From JAYFNU01 sp964460755 (GTDB lineage Bacteria > Bacillota > Clostridia > Oscillospirales > Ruminococcaceae): a stretch of DNA of 35,789 nt. Shown in pieces: positions 15,814 through 23,793 of this stretch. The first letter of the stretch is position 1. Each line of letters begins with the position of its first letter. The notes under the pieces were generated by a model. That model had not been told where the DNA came from. It saw nothing but the letters and a program-made list of their open reading frames with translations, and made no database searches. A program made the translations under genes and the position numbers. Location: NCBI GenBank assembly GCA_964460755.1, contig CAYWQL010000018.1:1-35789 (forward strand). The letters are read 5' to 3'.

Positions 15814-16695
15814 TTATTTTGACCTTATCAATAAGTTATTTGCGAGCGAAATTAAAAAATCACCCTTATCGCCAAAACGCTTTTTGACAGCGTCTATCGC
15901 TTCTTCATTGTATTTTTTTGCAAGCTCCTTAGACTTTTCTATGCCGAAAAGCGAAACATAGGTTGTCTTATTGTTCTCGCTATCGCTCCCGACGGGCTTT
16001 CCGAGCTCGTCGGTCGTCGAGGTGCAGTCGAGTATGTCGTCGACAATCTGAAACACGAGCCCGATTTTTTCGGCATAGTCGTCAAGCGCCTTCATTCCGT
16101 CCTGGTCAAGGTCGCCTAACACCGCGCCCATTCTTACGCTTGCTTTGATTAATGCTCCCGTCTTGTTTTCGTGTATTTTGAAAAGCTCTTCGGCGCTAAC
16201 GGGATTAGCTTCGGCGCTAAGGTCGAGCTCTTGACCGTAAATCATACCAAGATAGCCGGCAGCTTCGGAAAGAATAAGCGTACACTTTCTTGAGTGCTCT
16301 GCGTTTAGTATTTCTGAAAGGGTGTTAAAGCTAAGCGTCAAAAGTCCGTCGCCCGCAAGCAACGCGGTCGCTTCGCCGAATTTTTTGTGACACGAGGGTT
16401 TACCGCGGCGCATATCATCGTTGTCCATACACGGAAGGTCGTCGTGAATGAGCGAATAGCAATGCAGCATTTCTATCGCGCTTGCCGAATATGAAGCTTC
16501 TATATCGCTTCCGCCGCACAGCTCCGCAGCTGCCATAACGAGAGCGGCACGAATACGCTTTCCGCCACCCAAAAGGCTATATCTCATCGCTTCGGCGACC
16601 ATGGAACTGTTATCGTTCGGCACAAGCGCTTTAAGCGAGCTTTCGGTAAGGTCTGCGTACACGCCGAGCTTATATAAAAAATCCTGTTTATTCAT
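15814..16695 (-). CDS. ispA: Polyprenyl (farnesyl/geranyl) diphosphate synthase
   Basis: Trans-prenyltransferase that condenses isopentenyl diphosphate with allylic diphosphates. The first aspartate-rich motif is DDLPCMDND followed by MRRGKPSCHKKFGEA (about residues 85-106). The second is VDDILD near residue 215-220, and GGGKRIR is near residue 43. The length of 293 residues matches IspA-type farnesyl/geranylgeranyl synthases. The start is uncertain: the ATG at 16695 overlaps the xseB end, but a TTG nine bases upstream (16704) has a better-placed AAAGGA. Product chain length cannot be read reliably from sequence. It lies between xseB and dxs as in Bacillus. Confidence 0.94.
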   Translation of the reverse strand: MNKQDFLYKLGVYADLTESSLKALVPNDNSSMVAEAMRYSLLGGGKRIRAALVMAAAELCGGSDIEASYSASAIEMLHCYSLIHDDLPCMDNDDMRRGKPSCHKKFGEATALLAGDGLLTLSFNTLSEILNAEHSRKCTLILSEAAGYLGMIYGQELDLSAEANPVSAEELFKIHENKTGALIKASVRMGAVLGDLDQDGMKALDDYAEKIGLVFQIVDDILDCTSTTDELGKPVGSDSENNKTTYVSLFGIEKSKELAKKYNEEAIDAVKKRFGDKGDFLISLANNLLIRSK

Positions 16696-16894
16696 CTGCT
16701 TCAATAAAATCCTTTGAAATTTCTTCGATTTCCACGTTAGCGTTTTTTAGCATTTCTTCACAAAGCTTAATAAGCGCCGCCGCCTCTTTAAAAAGCTCAA
16801 CCGATTCGTTTAGCGTGACAGTTGACGAAGAAAGAATAACCGTCAACTCCTCAAGCCGTGCCACAGCCGTTTCAAAAGTATATTCAGATTTCAT
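16688..16894 (-). CDS. xseB: Exodeoxyribonuclease VII small subunit
   Basis: Small helical subunit that binds several copies per XseA in exonuclease VII. The 68-residue protein shows the family pattern: the N-terminal TFETAVARLEELTVILSS, then a second amphipathic helix (SVELFKEAAALIKLCEEML). It overlaps the 3' end of xseA by 11 bases and the start of ispA by a few bases. It is co-directional with xseA, so subunit supply is coupled. Confidence 0.95.
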   Translation of the reverse strand: MKSEYTFETAVARLEELTVILSSSTVTLNESVELFKEAAALIKLCEEMLKNANVEIEEISKDFIEADE

Positions 16895-18029
16895 ATTTTT
16901 CCTCTTTCACCGATGTGACGTCGCATTCAGCTCGTCCGTCGTTAAATAAAACCGTGATTGTATCGTCTCGGAAGAGCTCCCTTGCGCTTGCGATTGATTT
17001 TCCGTTTTTATATATGCCCGCGTATCCTCTTGACAATACGTTCGCGGGATTAAGGGAATTAATCATCGCATCAATATTAGAAAGCTTCTCACATTTGCTT
17101 TTTTCAGTATCCTGCGTCGCTGAAAGTAAAGCTTGCTTTATGTTTGAAATATTTTTTCTTTCCTCTTCAATTCGTCCGACGCAGATACTTTGAATGTATG
17201 AAAAGCTGTTGCTTACAGCTTCAACCATTTCCTCAATGTTCGGAACGGCAAGCTCCGCCGCGACGGAAGGGGTAGCCGCGCGAAGGTCGGCGACAAGGTC
17301 GAGGAGCGTAAAATCAACCTCATGTCCAACCGCGGAAATGAACGGTACCTTTAACGTCGACGCCGCTCGTACAAGCTCTTCGCTGTTGAATATAAAAAGG
17401 TCTTCCTTTGAACCGCCGCCGCGGGTTATTATAACCTCGTCAATATCGTCGCGGGCGTTGACGCGATTAATCGCTTTAATTATTGTTCTCTGCGCAAGCT
17501 GTCCCTGTACGTTAGCGGAAAAAACAGTTAGCTTTACAAAGGGATATCTTCGAGAAATTACGTTAATAACGTCCTTTAAAGCAGCAGCTCCCGACGATGT
17601 GATAATACCGATGTTTTTTGGAAATCGCACAAGTGGTCTTTTGCGTTCTTGAGAAAAAAGTCCCTCGCCTTGAAGCTTGGCTTTAAGCGCTTCCAACTGC
17701 TGTGAAAGTGTACCCTCACCCTTTGGAGTTATGTCCTCGACATAGAGCTGAAACCTACCGTCACGCTCATAAAGAGAAACCTTACACCTCGCCACGACAT
17801 ACATTCCGTCCTTCACAACGAAGCGAAGCTTGCTCGCATACGAGTTGAACATAACGGCGGGAACCGATGCTTCCGAGTCCTTTAAGGTGAAATACATATG
17901 TCCCGAAGCATTGTGAAGCTTAAACCCCGATATCTCCCCCTCAACCCAAACCTGAGACAAAACCTCGTCGGATTCGATAAGGGTCTTTGTATACCTGTTG
18001 AGCGCGCTGACGGTTATGCTTTCCTTCAT
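16884..18029 (-). CDS. xseA: Exodeoxyribonuclease VII large subunit
   Basis: Catalytic subunit of exonuclease VII, a single-strand DNA nuclease. An N-terminal OB-fold domain (about 1-100, with VWVEGEISGFKLHNASGHMYFTLKD split around residue 35) precedes the catalytic core with GIITSSGAAALKDVINVI, a DEVIITRGGGSKEDLFIFN block, and the SAVGHEVDFTLLDLVADLRAATPSVAAEL block. At 381 residues it is on the short side because the C-terminal coiled-coil region (about 275-330) is reduced. The ATG at 18029 abuts the stop of the TsaD-like gene with no spacer. Confidence 0.96.
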   Translation of the reverse strand: MKESITVSALNRYTKTLIESDEVLSQVWVEGEISGFKLHNASGHMYFTLKDSEASVPAVMFNSYASKLRFVVKDGMYVVARCKVSLYERDGRFQLYVEDITPKGEGTLSQQLEALKAKLQGEGLFSQERKRPLVRFPKNIGIITSSGAAALKDVINVISRRYPFVKLTVFSANVQGQLAQRTIIKAINRVNARDDIDEVIITRGGGSKEDLFIFNSEELVRAASTLKVPFISAVGHEVDFTLLDLVADLRAATPSVAAELAVPNIEEMVEAVSNSFSYIQSICVGRIEEERKNISNIKQALLSATQDTEKSKCEKLSNIDAMINSLNPANVLSRGYAGIYKNGKSIASARELFRDDTITVLFNDGRAECDVTSVKEEKYEI

Positions 18030-18968
18030 TTATAATTCCTTTGCTCTATACGCGAGTATAGCCGTTCCGACGGCGTTGTCGGCGCTCAAGTATGCCGGTT
18101 CACAAAAAAAAGCGTTGCTTCTTTTATTTAAAATATATTCCCTAATAATCTTACTCGACATAACGCCGCCAGCATAGACAACGTCCCTGTCTTCATCAGC
18201 AACAAGCTTTCTTTCCATAGCTAAAACAGTTTCAGCTACGGACAAAAGGCAATATCTCGCGGTTCGCGCCCTATCCCCCGTGTCCTCAAAAAGTTTTTTG
18301 CACTTATTTTCTAAGCCTGAAAGGCAACAGTCATTTTCTTTTAATACAGGCTTCATATAATCGCTGCAATCGCTATCTTCTGCGATATTTGAAAGCTCCT
18401 CGCCCGACGGAAATTGAAGCGAAAGCATATTGCCGACGCGGTCGACGGCTTGTCCGGCAAAGAGGTCGAGCGACGTAGCTACGGTTTTGACCGAAAGGCT
18501 TTTTTCATCAAGCGAACATTCAAGCGCGTCGGTAGTGCCGCCGGAAATGTGAAAAGCAAAAAAAGATTTTTTGTTTTCACGATAAAACCCCGTACCGTAA
18601 AGCGCCGCCATAACGTGTCCCGCCTGATGGGAAAACTCTATAACGTCTTTTTTCAGTATATCGCCAATCGTGTGAGCAAGCGAAAGTCCCGACAAAAAGC
18701 AGGGCATATAAGAGCCATCTATATCTCGAGGACGAGCCGAAACACCGACAGCGTCTATGTTACGAATATCGAAGTCATTTTCAATGGACTTGACAGCAAA
18801 CGGAAGATTTTTCGTGTGAAGAAAAACTGCGTCGCTTTGACGAAGCCCCGTTTTACCAAGCTCAACGTCAAGTATCTTTTTATATTTTGTCACAACCCTG
18901 CCCGTTTCTCCGTCGAAAACCGCAAGGCTTGTCGAATAATTGCTCGTGTCTATTCCGAGGTAATACAT
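18030..18968 (-). CDS. TsaD/Kae1-like paralogue (M22 family, ASKHA fold)
   Basis: A 312-residue member of the TsaD/Kae1 superfamily that differs from canonical TsaD. It keeps the N-terminal LGIDTSNYSTSLAVFD loop, a metal-binding HxxxH pair (His114 and His118 in SHQAGH), GGV at 267-269, and a C-terminal Asp297 (SADNA) equivalent to the third metal ligand. It lacks the usual GPGLVG-type loop (RPRDIDGSY is there instead) and has SGGTTDA where TsaD has SGGHT. The canonical enzyme makes the t6A base on tRNA with TsaB/TsaE; none of those partners is here. Such shortened paralogues are known in Clostridia next to xseA and nusB, and their function is unknown to me. It abuts xseA and follows nusB by 1 base. 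In B. subtilis folD occupies this spot. Confidence 0.85.
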   Translation of the reverse strand: MYYLGIDTSNYSTSLAVFDGETGRVVTKYKKILDVELGKTGLRQSDAVFLHTKNLPFAVKSIENDFDIRNIDAVGVSARPRDIDGSYMPCFLSGLSLAHTIGDILKKDVIEFSHQAGHVMAALYGTGFYRENKKSFFAFHISGGTTDALECSLDEKSLSVKTVATSLDLFAGQAVDRVGNMLSLQFPSGEELSNIAEDSDCSDYMKPVLKENDCCLSGLENKCKKLFEDTGDRARTARYCLLSVAETVLAMERKLVADEDRDVVYAGGVMSSKIIREYILNKRSNAFFCEPAYLSADNAVGTAILAYRAKEL

Positions 18969-18969
18969 T

Positions 18970-19371
18970 TTATTCGCCTTTTAATGCAAGGTTAATATTT
19001 CTCAGCGTTCCGTTAACAAAGGAATATTCGTCTTCCGCGCCGAACTCCTTGGCAAGCTCAACCGCCTCGTTAATTACTACGCTGTCCGGAATGTCCTTCA
19101 TATATAAAAGCTGAGCGCAGCTGATACGAAGAACGGCAAGCGAAACCTTAGGAATACGCTTTATCGTCCATTTTTTTAGGTTCGGAATAATAAGAGCGTC
19201 GATTTCCTCAATATTGCTGAATGTAAGCTCAACGATAGACCTCGCAAAATCGTCAACTGAGATTTCCTCGTCGCCCTCAATTGCTTCAATGGCGTCTTCA
19301 AAGGTAATATCGTTTGAGTATTTTTGAAAGGTCAGCATAAAAGCCGCCTTTCGCGCTTCACGTCTTGTCAT
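18970..19371 (-). CDS. nusB: Transcription antitermination factor NusB
   Basis: Small helical RNA-binding protein that joins NusE (S10) on boxA RNA in rRNA antitermination. The 133-residue protein begins MTRREARKAAFMLTFQ, a classic NusB start. It ends with the conserved DIPDSVVINEAVELAKEFG and FVNGTLRNI segments. The length is normal. A hairpin lies between it and the preceding Asp23 gene. Its stop overlaps the upstream spacer of the TsaD-like gene by design of a very tight cluster. Confidence 0.96.
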   Translation of the reverse strand: MTRREARKAAFMLTFQKYSNDITFEDAIEAIEGDEEISVDDFARSIVELTFSNIEEIDALIIPNLKKWTIKRIPKVSLAVLRISCAQLLYMKDIPDSVVINEAVELAKEFGAEDEYSFVNGTLRNINLALKGE

Positions 19372-19393
19372 AAATTATTTTACCTAACTACAC

Positions 19394-19426
19394 AAAAATA
19401 ATGCCCTCCGAAGTTAATTGGAGGGC
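19394..19426 (-). terminator. Hairpin between asp23 and nusB, possible weak terminator
   Basis: GCCCTCC (19426-19420) pairs with GGAGGGC (19409-19403) around a 10-base loop in the minus-strand transcript. It is followed by ATTATTTTTG, an imperfect U-run. It could partly terminate after the Asp23 gene and let a fraction of transcripts continue to nusB. Confidence 0.55.
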
Positions 19427-19436
19427 TTTGTTGTTG

Positions 19437-19808
19437 CTATGCTTCGGTCGGCTTTTCAACCTGTCTTGAAATTCCGACAACAATTATATCAACTCTCGCA
19501 ACAGCTAACCCCGTCATAGATTGAATGGAATTTTTGACGTTGTTTTGTATGGCTGCGGAAAGTTCGGGTATTTTATATCCTTGTTTTACAACTATGTTTA
19601 TTTCGGCGTTTACAACCTCGTCGACAAGCTCGATTTTTACGGCTTTTAGGTAATTCGCTTTCGTGATTAAACCCATTATGCCATCGTTGCCCGTCGAAAC
19701 GCTGTCAACCCCGTCGACCTCGAGCGTCGCGTATTTAGCTATTGACGCAACAACGTCCAAAGAGATGCGAAGGCTGCCGTCAGCGCCTTTGATGTTTTCA
19801 AAATCCAT
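19437..19808 (-). CDS. Asp23/Gls24 family envelope stress protein (YqhY-like)
   Basis: A 123-residue protein of the Asp23/Gls24 family. The family pattern is visible: SLRISLDVVASIAKYATLEVDGV at the N-terminus (residues 11-33), then an alternating strand VNAEINIVVKQGYKIPELSAAIQNNVKNSIQSMTGL-type domain (about 68-103, quoted here in abbreviated form as its landmarks VKQGYKIPE and SMTGL). Members bind at the cell envelope or, like YqhY of B. subtilis, affect lipid synthesis genes. In B. subtilis yqhY is also next to nusB, but the accB and accC genes that precede it there are absent here. The ATG at 19808 has GGAGGA upstream and its own promoter. Confidence 0.9.
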   Translation of the reverse strand: MDFENIKGADGSLRISLDVVASIAKYATLEVDGVDSVSTGNDGIMGLITKANYLKAVKIELVDEVVNAEINIVVKQGYKIPELSAAIQNNVKNSIQSMTGLAVARVDIIVVGISRQVEKPTEA

Positions 19809-19815
19809 AAGAAGC

Positions 19816-19833
19816 TTCCTCCTGTAAGAGGAA
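19816..19833 (-). promoter_or_regulatory. Small hairpin over the Asp23 gene ribosome binding site
   Basis: TTCCTC (19833-19828) can pair with GAGGAA (19821-19816) around a 6-base loop, covering the GGAGGA ribosome binding site. Its 5' arm overlaps the -10 box region, so transcripts from the local promoter should lack it; only read-through RNA from spoIIIA would carry it. Confidence 0.35.
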
Positions 19834-19861
19834 TTATAACATTTTATTAATATTTATACAA
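19833..19861 (-). promoter_or_regulatory. Sigma-A-type promoter for the asp23-nusB-recN cluster
   Basis: TTGTAT (19861-19856), a 17-base spacer and a perfect TATAAT (19838-19833) on the minus strand, in the gap between spoIIIAH and the Asp23 gene. It would give vegetative expression of the housekeeping genes separately from the sporulation operon upstream. The start would be close to the ribosome binding site, giving a very short leader. Confidence 0.65.
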
Positions 19862-19880
19862 CTATTTAATAAAGAATATT

Positions 19881-20504
19881 TTACTCTATTTCAACGATAG
19901 AAATATTGCTTGCTGAAGCGCCGCATTCGCTGAGAACAATTTCCTTAATCTGTGAAACCTCGGCAACGGTTAGCCCTCCGGCATTGGCTTTTACGACGAC
20001 CTTGACATTTTCTCCGTTGATGAAAGCAACGCATTCGGAAAAGCCCTTTGCCTTAACGACGCTTTCTATTGTTCCCTCTTTTGTTATATCTGTAGCTATC
20101 TTAGTAAGCTGTTCGGTCAGCTTGTTTTTCTCCGACTCGGTAAGCTCGGTTTTTTGTAGCGACTTTTGAAGGGTATCGAGCGCCTCATCGCGCGTCGAAG
20201 TCCTTGTCAAGCGTGCCTTTGCAAAGTATTCGTCCTTTTGTCCGTCCTCTTTGGCCGAAACAAACAGCGCCTCGCCGTAATACTCGGTTTTCGCCGCGTC
20301 GTCAACTATTTCGCCGCTTTCGCTCACCTGCTCTTCTTCAACAAAGGTCGTCGCTTCGCTTGCCGACGGCGTCGCGATGACGTCGGTCAACATAAGCTTG
20401 TCGTTTCCCGCAAGCCGCCAGTTCAAATAAACTGCGACGGCAAGCGCAAGCACAAGGGTCAACATCGTTATTTGCTTTTTCGCAAAGGTTTTTGTTTTTT
20501 TCAT
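19881..20504 (-). CDS. spoIIIAH: Stage III sporulation protein AH
   Basis: Mother-cell membrane protein whose extracellular domain pairs with forespore SpoIIQ to bridge the two membranes around the engulfed forespore. The 207-residue protein has one N-terminal membrane anchor (about residues 10-29). A low-complexity acidic linker follows, then a helical section (residues 95-145), then a C-terminal ring-building domain (EGTIESVVKAKGFSE and GLTVAEVSQIKEIVLSE) like YscJ/FliF. It is last in the spoIIIA operon. The ATG at 20504 follows AAAGGGG. No clear terminator follows it. Confidence 0.92.
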   Translation of the reverse strand: MKKTKTFAKKQITMLTLVLALAVAVYLNWRLAGNDKLMLTDVIATPSASEATTFVEEEQVSESGEIVDDAAKTEYYGEALFVSAKEDGQKDEYFAKARLTRTSTRDEALDTLQKSLQKTELTESEKNKLTEQLTKIATDITKEGTIESVVKAKGFSECVAFINGENVKVVVKANAGGLTVAEVSQIKEIVLSECGASASNISIVEIE

Positions 20505-20529
20505 AAAATACCCCTTTAAGTAATTGTTG

Positions 20530-21090
20530 TTATATCATCTTCGTCACGGATATGCGGTTGCTTCCGATTCCGCAAAGCACCGACACCGTTTCGATTATCT
20601 TTTCCTTAATCAATGGATTATCCCCACCCTCGCACACAACGACGACACCCATAACTACCGGCTCGTTTCGCTTTAATACAAGCGCCTGCTTACCGTTTTC
20701 GCCGTCAATAATTATTATTGATTCCTCGCCGCTTCTTTTGTAGGAGCTTTTTGCGTTTTCGTTTGTCGTACTGTCGTCGCTGTATTTTTGCTCGCAAGCA
20801 TATTCATACGATACGCCCGACTCGATAGTTACAAGCACAGTCGCCTCGCCTACGCCGTCAATTTTAGTAATGAAGGACGTTATGTTGTTTTCGAGTGAAG
20901 AAATGAACCGAGAGTTGTATTCTTCTTCGCTGAGAGTACTGCTTTCAGCAGGCTTCGTGTCCTTTTTTTTTGAGCTGAAATCTCCGAAAGCTATAAGCAA
21001 AACCCCTACAATACAAAGCGCTATCAGAACGAGTCGACCGCCCTTTGTTCCCAGCTTTTCCGTTATGTTTTTTAAAAATTCGTTTTTCAT
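20530..21090 (-). CDS. spoIIIAG: Stage III sporulation protein AG
   Basis: Ring-forming component of the SpoIIIA channel. The 186-residue protein has one transmembrane segment (about residues 20-38). The C-terminal ring-building domain shows the family sequence RFISSLENNITSFITKIDGVGEATVLVTIESG split around residue 70-90, and a final GGDNPLIKEKIIETVSVLCGI segment. It is somewhat shorter than the 229-residue B. subtilis protein, mainly in the linker inserted in the middle of the ring domain. It lies between spoIIIAF and spoIIIAH in the standard order. Confidence 0.93.
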   Translation of the reverse strand: MKNEFLKNITEKLGTKGGRLVLIALCIVGVLLIAFGDFSSKKKDTKPAESSTLSEEEYNSRFISSLENNITSFITKIDGVGEATVLVTIESGVSYEYACEQKYSDDSTTNENAKSSYKRSGEESIIIIDGENGKQALVLKRNEPVVMGVVVVCEGGDNPLIKEKIIETVSVLCGIGSNRISVTKMI

Positions 21091-21100
21091 TTAAGTCCAC

Positions 21101-21571
21101 TTATTTAAAATTTATTTTCGGCGTCAAACGTGTTTCCTTTTTTACGATATATAATATCTCGTCACTTTTATCGGAATACTCCTCGCTCAAAAAAAGCTCT
21201 ATACTCACAAAAGATATATCGTTCTTTTCGTCGATATTAATATCTATGTCGATGTCGTTTAAATATATTCCGTTTTCATTTAGTAAGCCTTCAATTTTCT
21301 TTTCTATTATTTCCTTTGTTTCACAAAGCACTATACTGTCGTAATCGTTATTCTCATACGATGAAGTGGTTTCGTATTCGGGTACGTCGAAGAGAGTTTC
21401 AAACTCCTTGACACTTAAAAAGGGCTTGATTAAAACGACGGTAAGATATATTCCAAGGACGTATTTTGCGATTTTTCCGAGTGAGCCGCTCGGAAGCAGT
21501 GAATTAATAATTCCCGCTATCATCGCGGCAGAGCATATCGCTATGCCCCAAAGCTTAATTTGTTCCGACAT
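21101..21571 (-). CDS. spoIIIAF: Stage III sporulation protein AF
   Basis: A 156-residue membrane protein of the SpoIIIA complex. It has two N-terminal transmembrane helices (about residues 7-24 and 34-50, with the family-like GKIAKYVLGIYLTVVLIKPF) and a C-terminal soluble domain with predicted ring-building fold. The ATG at 21571 immediately follows a TAA that ends the shifted spoIIIAE frame, and its GGAG ribosome binding site lies inside that spoIIIAE end. Identification rests on order within the operon plus topology. Confidence 0.9.
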   Translation of the reverse strand: MSEQIKLWGIAICSAAMIAGIINSLLPSGSLGKIAKYVLGIYLTVVLIKPFLSVKEFETLFDVPEYETTSSYENNDYDSIVLCETKEIIEKKIEGLLNENGIYLNDIDIDINIDEKNDISFVSIELFLSEEYSDKSDEILYIVKKETRLTPKINFK

Positions 21572-22689
21572 TTACGCTCCTATATTAATCATTATTGCGA
21601 CGCATATTGTAATTGACACGAGATAGAAAACGAGGGTCGCCGTTAAAATATCAATCGCAGATTTAATTGTCTTTATACACTTTTGAGGCTCGGTTAAGCC
21701 GATGACGTCACCGAAAATACACCCGACAGAAAGGGAAAGCGAGCAAAGCATATTAACAATAATTTGCGGCAGAAAATAACAAGCAGCGCAATTATACTTG
21801 CGCTTCCAAGACTTCCTCTTATTACCCTTATGCTTGTTGCAACTGTTGACGCGGCTTCGGAGACCGACGAACCGATTATCGGAACAGCGCTCACCGCGAA
21901 AAATCGAGCAGTTTTTAAAAGAAGAATATCCGTGCTCGCACTCACAGACTTTTGAAGTGAAAGCGCGGTAATAAAAAGCGAAGACATTATTCCAAGCACC
22001 CAGACGACAGTTTTTTTAATCCCCTCGGAAAGCGAAAAAAGACCGTTCTCATAAAAACTCGCCACAAGACCTATGCCGACAATAACCCCTGTAAGAGGCG
22101 TTACAAAGTCGGAAATCAAGCTTGCCGCCGCGCTTGAGACCGCTCCCACCGAAAAGCCGAATATTGTCGCTGAAGTAACTGAACCAGAAGCCGCCATAAG
22201 TCCGGCGAACACAGGTACAATGCCCTTGACCGAGTCTTCTGCGAGCGACACGACCGACGACGAACCGTCAAGAAGCTCGACGACGGTTTTTGAAACGGCA
22301 AGCGACAGAGTGACGGAGGTCGCAAGATTAACGATAAGCGACATACCTTGATTCGTTCCAATATTTCTTGCCGTTCCAAGCAAAACGTTCAAAAGAAGAA
22401 TTGCCGTGACGCTTCCAAGTAGTGTAAGCGGAAGACTAATCTGCTCTTTAACCATGCTCGGAAGCTCACTAATAAGCTTGCCGAAGGCGGTGAAAACTCC
22501 ACCCTCCTTGGACAGCTCGTCTTTGTCAATACAGCTTTTTATTGAGTTCGGAAGATTGTCATCAAGCGCGTCAAGTCCTTCGGAATACATATTGTCAAGC
22601 GCGTTTTCGTTTTCTGCCGCGAAAACGCTTCGCGGCAGAATTATTAATAGTGTTGTAAAAATAAAAATCAAAGCGACTGTTTTTTTCAT
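21572..22689 (-). CDS. spoIIIAE: Stage III sporulation protein AE, with a frameshift near the 3' end
   Basis: Large membrane component of the SpoIIIA channel. It has a cleavable signal peptide (cleavage near VFA-AE, residue 24) and several transmembrane helices from about residue 85. The frame as given stops early at 21694 after 331 residues. Switching frame at a TTTT run (minus strand 21776-21773), after Phe306, gives a further 66 codons (LPQIIVNMLCSL... to MINIGA) with two hydrophobic helices that resemble the family C-terminus. They end at a TAA (21574-21572) directly against spoIIIAF. The corrected protein would be 372 residues, near the 399 of B. subtilis. One missing base in a T-run, whether mutation or sequencing error, explains this. 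The gene starts ATG at 22689, overlapping spoIIIAD as ATGA. Confidence 0.85.
21773..21776 (-). other. Frameshift site in spoIIIAE
   Basis: Four T on the coding strand. Adding one T restores a reading frame that continues to the base before spoIIIAF. The codons ATT TTC at the site do not make a good slippery heptamer, so programmed frameshifting is less likely than an indel. Confidence 0.7.
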
Positions 22690-23075
22690 CTGTTTATTAG
22701 CCCCGTTATGATTTTTAAAAGCTCCTCAATCATCGGAAGAGAAAGGACCACGACCGCCGCCTTCCCCGCGGTTTCAATCGTTGAAGCAATTGAACCTTGT
22801 CCGTAATCAACGCAAACCCTCGCGGCAAGCTGGGCGACAAGACATATCCCAACAGCCTTAAACAAATATGCCGCGTCATCAAGCAGGGCATAATTCGAAA
22901 TAGAATTAACCGTGCTCATAATGCTTGCTATTGACGGTATTGCCCAAATGAGAAGCAAAACGCAAACCGAAACCGTTATCGCAAAGGACTGCTCGGGATT
23001 ATTCTTTCTTATGACAAGCGACAAAACAGCACCAGCTATCGCCACACCTGCGAGAGAAAAAATATTCAGCTCCAT
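22686..23075 (-). CDS. spoIIIAD: Stage III sporulation protein AD
   Basis: A 129-residue membrane protein with about four hydrophobic segments (near residues 4-20, 28-50, 70-90, 100-122). Start chosen at the ATG at 23075, one base after the spoIIIAC stop, giving MELNIFSLAGVAIAGAVLSL; a longer frame would overlap spoIIIAC. It is part of the membrane export apparatus-like portion of the SpoIIIA complex. It is coupled to spoIIIAE through an ATGA overlap. The family signature is the polar helix DYGQGSIASTIETAGKA near residues 91-108. Confidence 0.92.
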   Translation of the reverse strand: MELNIFSLAGVAIAGAVLSLVIRKNNPEQSFAITVSVCVLLLIWAIPSIASIMSTVNSISNYALLDDAAYLFKAVGICLVAQLAARVCVDYGQGSIASTIETAGKAAVVVLSLPMIEELLKIITGLINR

Positions 23076-23076
23076 A

Positions 23077-23271
23077 TCAAAGTCCAAACAACGATTTAAT
23101 CGTCGCAAAAAGCTCGCTTATTTTTGTTATTACCATAAGCAGCACGACGACAAGCCCGGCAAGGGTCGTCATCATCGCCTGCTCCTCCCGGCCTGCGCGG
23201 GTTAAAACCAAATTAAGCACCGCAACGATAATTCCTATCGCCGCAATTCTGAAAATAAAATCAACGTCCAT
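23077..23271 (-). CDS. spoIIIAC: Stage III sporulation protein AC
   Basis: A 64-residue protein with two transmembrane helices and a short polar loop (TRAGREEQA, residues 24-32), the well-conserved SpoIIIAC pattern and size. The ATG at 23271 has AAAGG upstream. It follows spoIIIAB by 12 bases. Confidence 0.94.
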   Translation of the reverse strand: MDVDFIFRIAAIGIIVAVLNLVLTRAGREEQAMMTTLAGLVVVLLMVITKISELFATIKSLFGL

Positions 23272-23283
23272 TTTTTCATTCCT

Positions 23284-23793
23284 TTAAATAAGCATAATGG
23301 AAAGCGCAACGCCCGCAAGCGAATAAATCGTTTCAAAATAACCCTTTTTGCTTTTGTTTTCTGCTCGCTTGGCTTCAAGCGTTTTTTTAAGCTTGAGGAT
23401 AACGTATTCAAGCTTTTCTAATTCCTTTTCTTCGCTTTGCGTGCCGAAAACACGAAAAGCTTCTTCAATTTCTTTTATTTCATTCGCATTAAGATATTTT
23501 TTTTCAGTGCTCTGACGGAACGCCTCGACAAGAGAAGCATTTAACGATTTGTTATCGCGAACGCTCTGTTCTGCGGCCTCCATAAATGCAAGTCGTTTAT
23601 TATCATCGTTTTGCGCTGAATCAAAAAGCGAATCGACAAGTGAACTGCTTTTATATTTGAAAACATATTTCATTTCGCCAAACAGTAATAAAAACCGCGC
23701 AGTATATTCCTCGCGAAGGAGCATTGTTTTTCTCTTTGTCGCTCCGAAAAGGTATCCGACGGCGATAATCGTCAGCAGTCCTAAAAGTTTCAT
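23284..23793 (-). CDS. spoIIIAB: Stage III sporulation protein AB
   Basis: A 169-residue protein with an N-terminal membrane helix (residues 2-18), a long cytosolic helical region (about 40-145) and a C-terminal membrane helix (about 153-169), similar in layout to type II secretion F-like proteins, as is typical of the family. ATG at 23793 overlaps the spoIIIAA stop as ATGA, indicating coupling. Confidence 0.92.
   Translation of the reverse strand: MKLLGLLTIIAVGYLFGATKRKTMLLREEYTARFLLLFGEMKYVFKYKSSSLVDSLFDSAQNDDNKRLAFMEAAEQSVRDNKSLNASLVEAFRQSTEKKYLNANEIKEIEEAFRVFGTQSEEKELEKLEYVILKLKKTLEAKRAENKSKKGYFETIYSLAGVALSIMLI

Noticed and set aside
21773..21776. Programmed -1 frameshifting in spoIIIAE
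   Set aside because: The site reads ATT TTC in frame, which does not allow good re-pairing of both tRNAs, and no clear downstream stem or upstream stimulator was seen; an indel is simpler.
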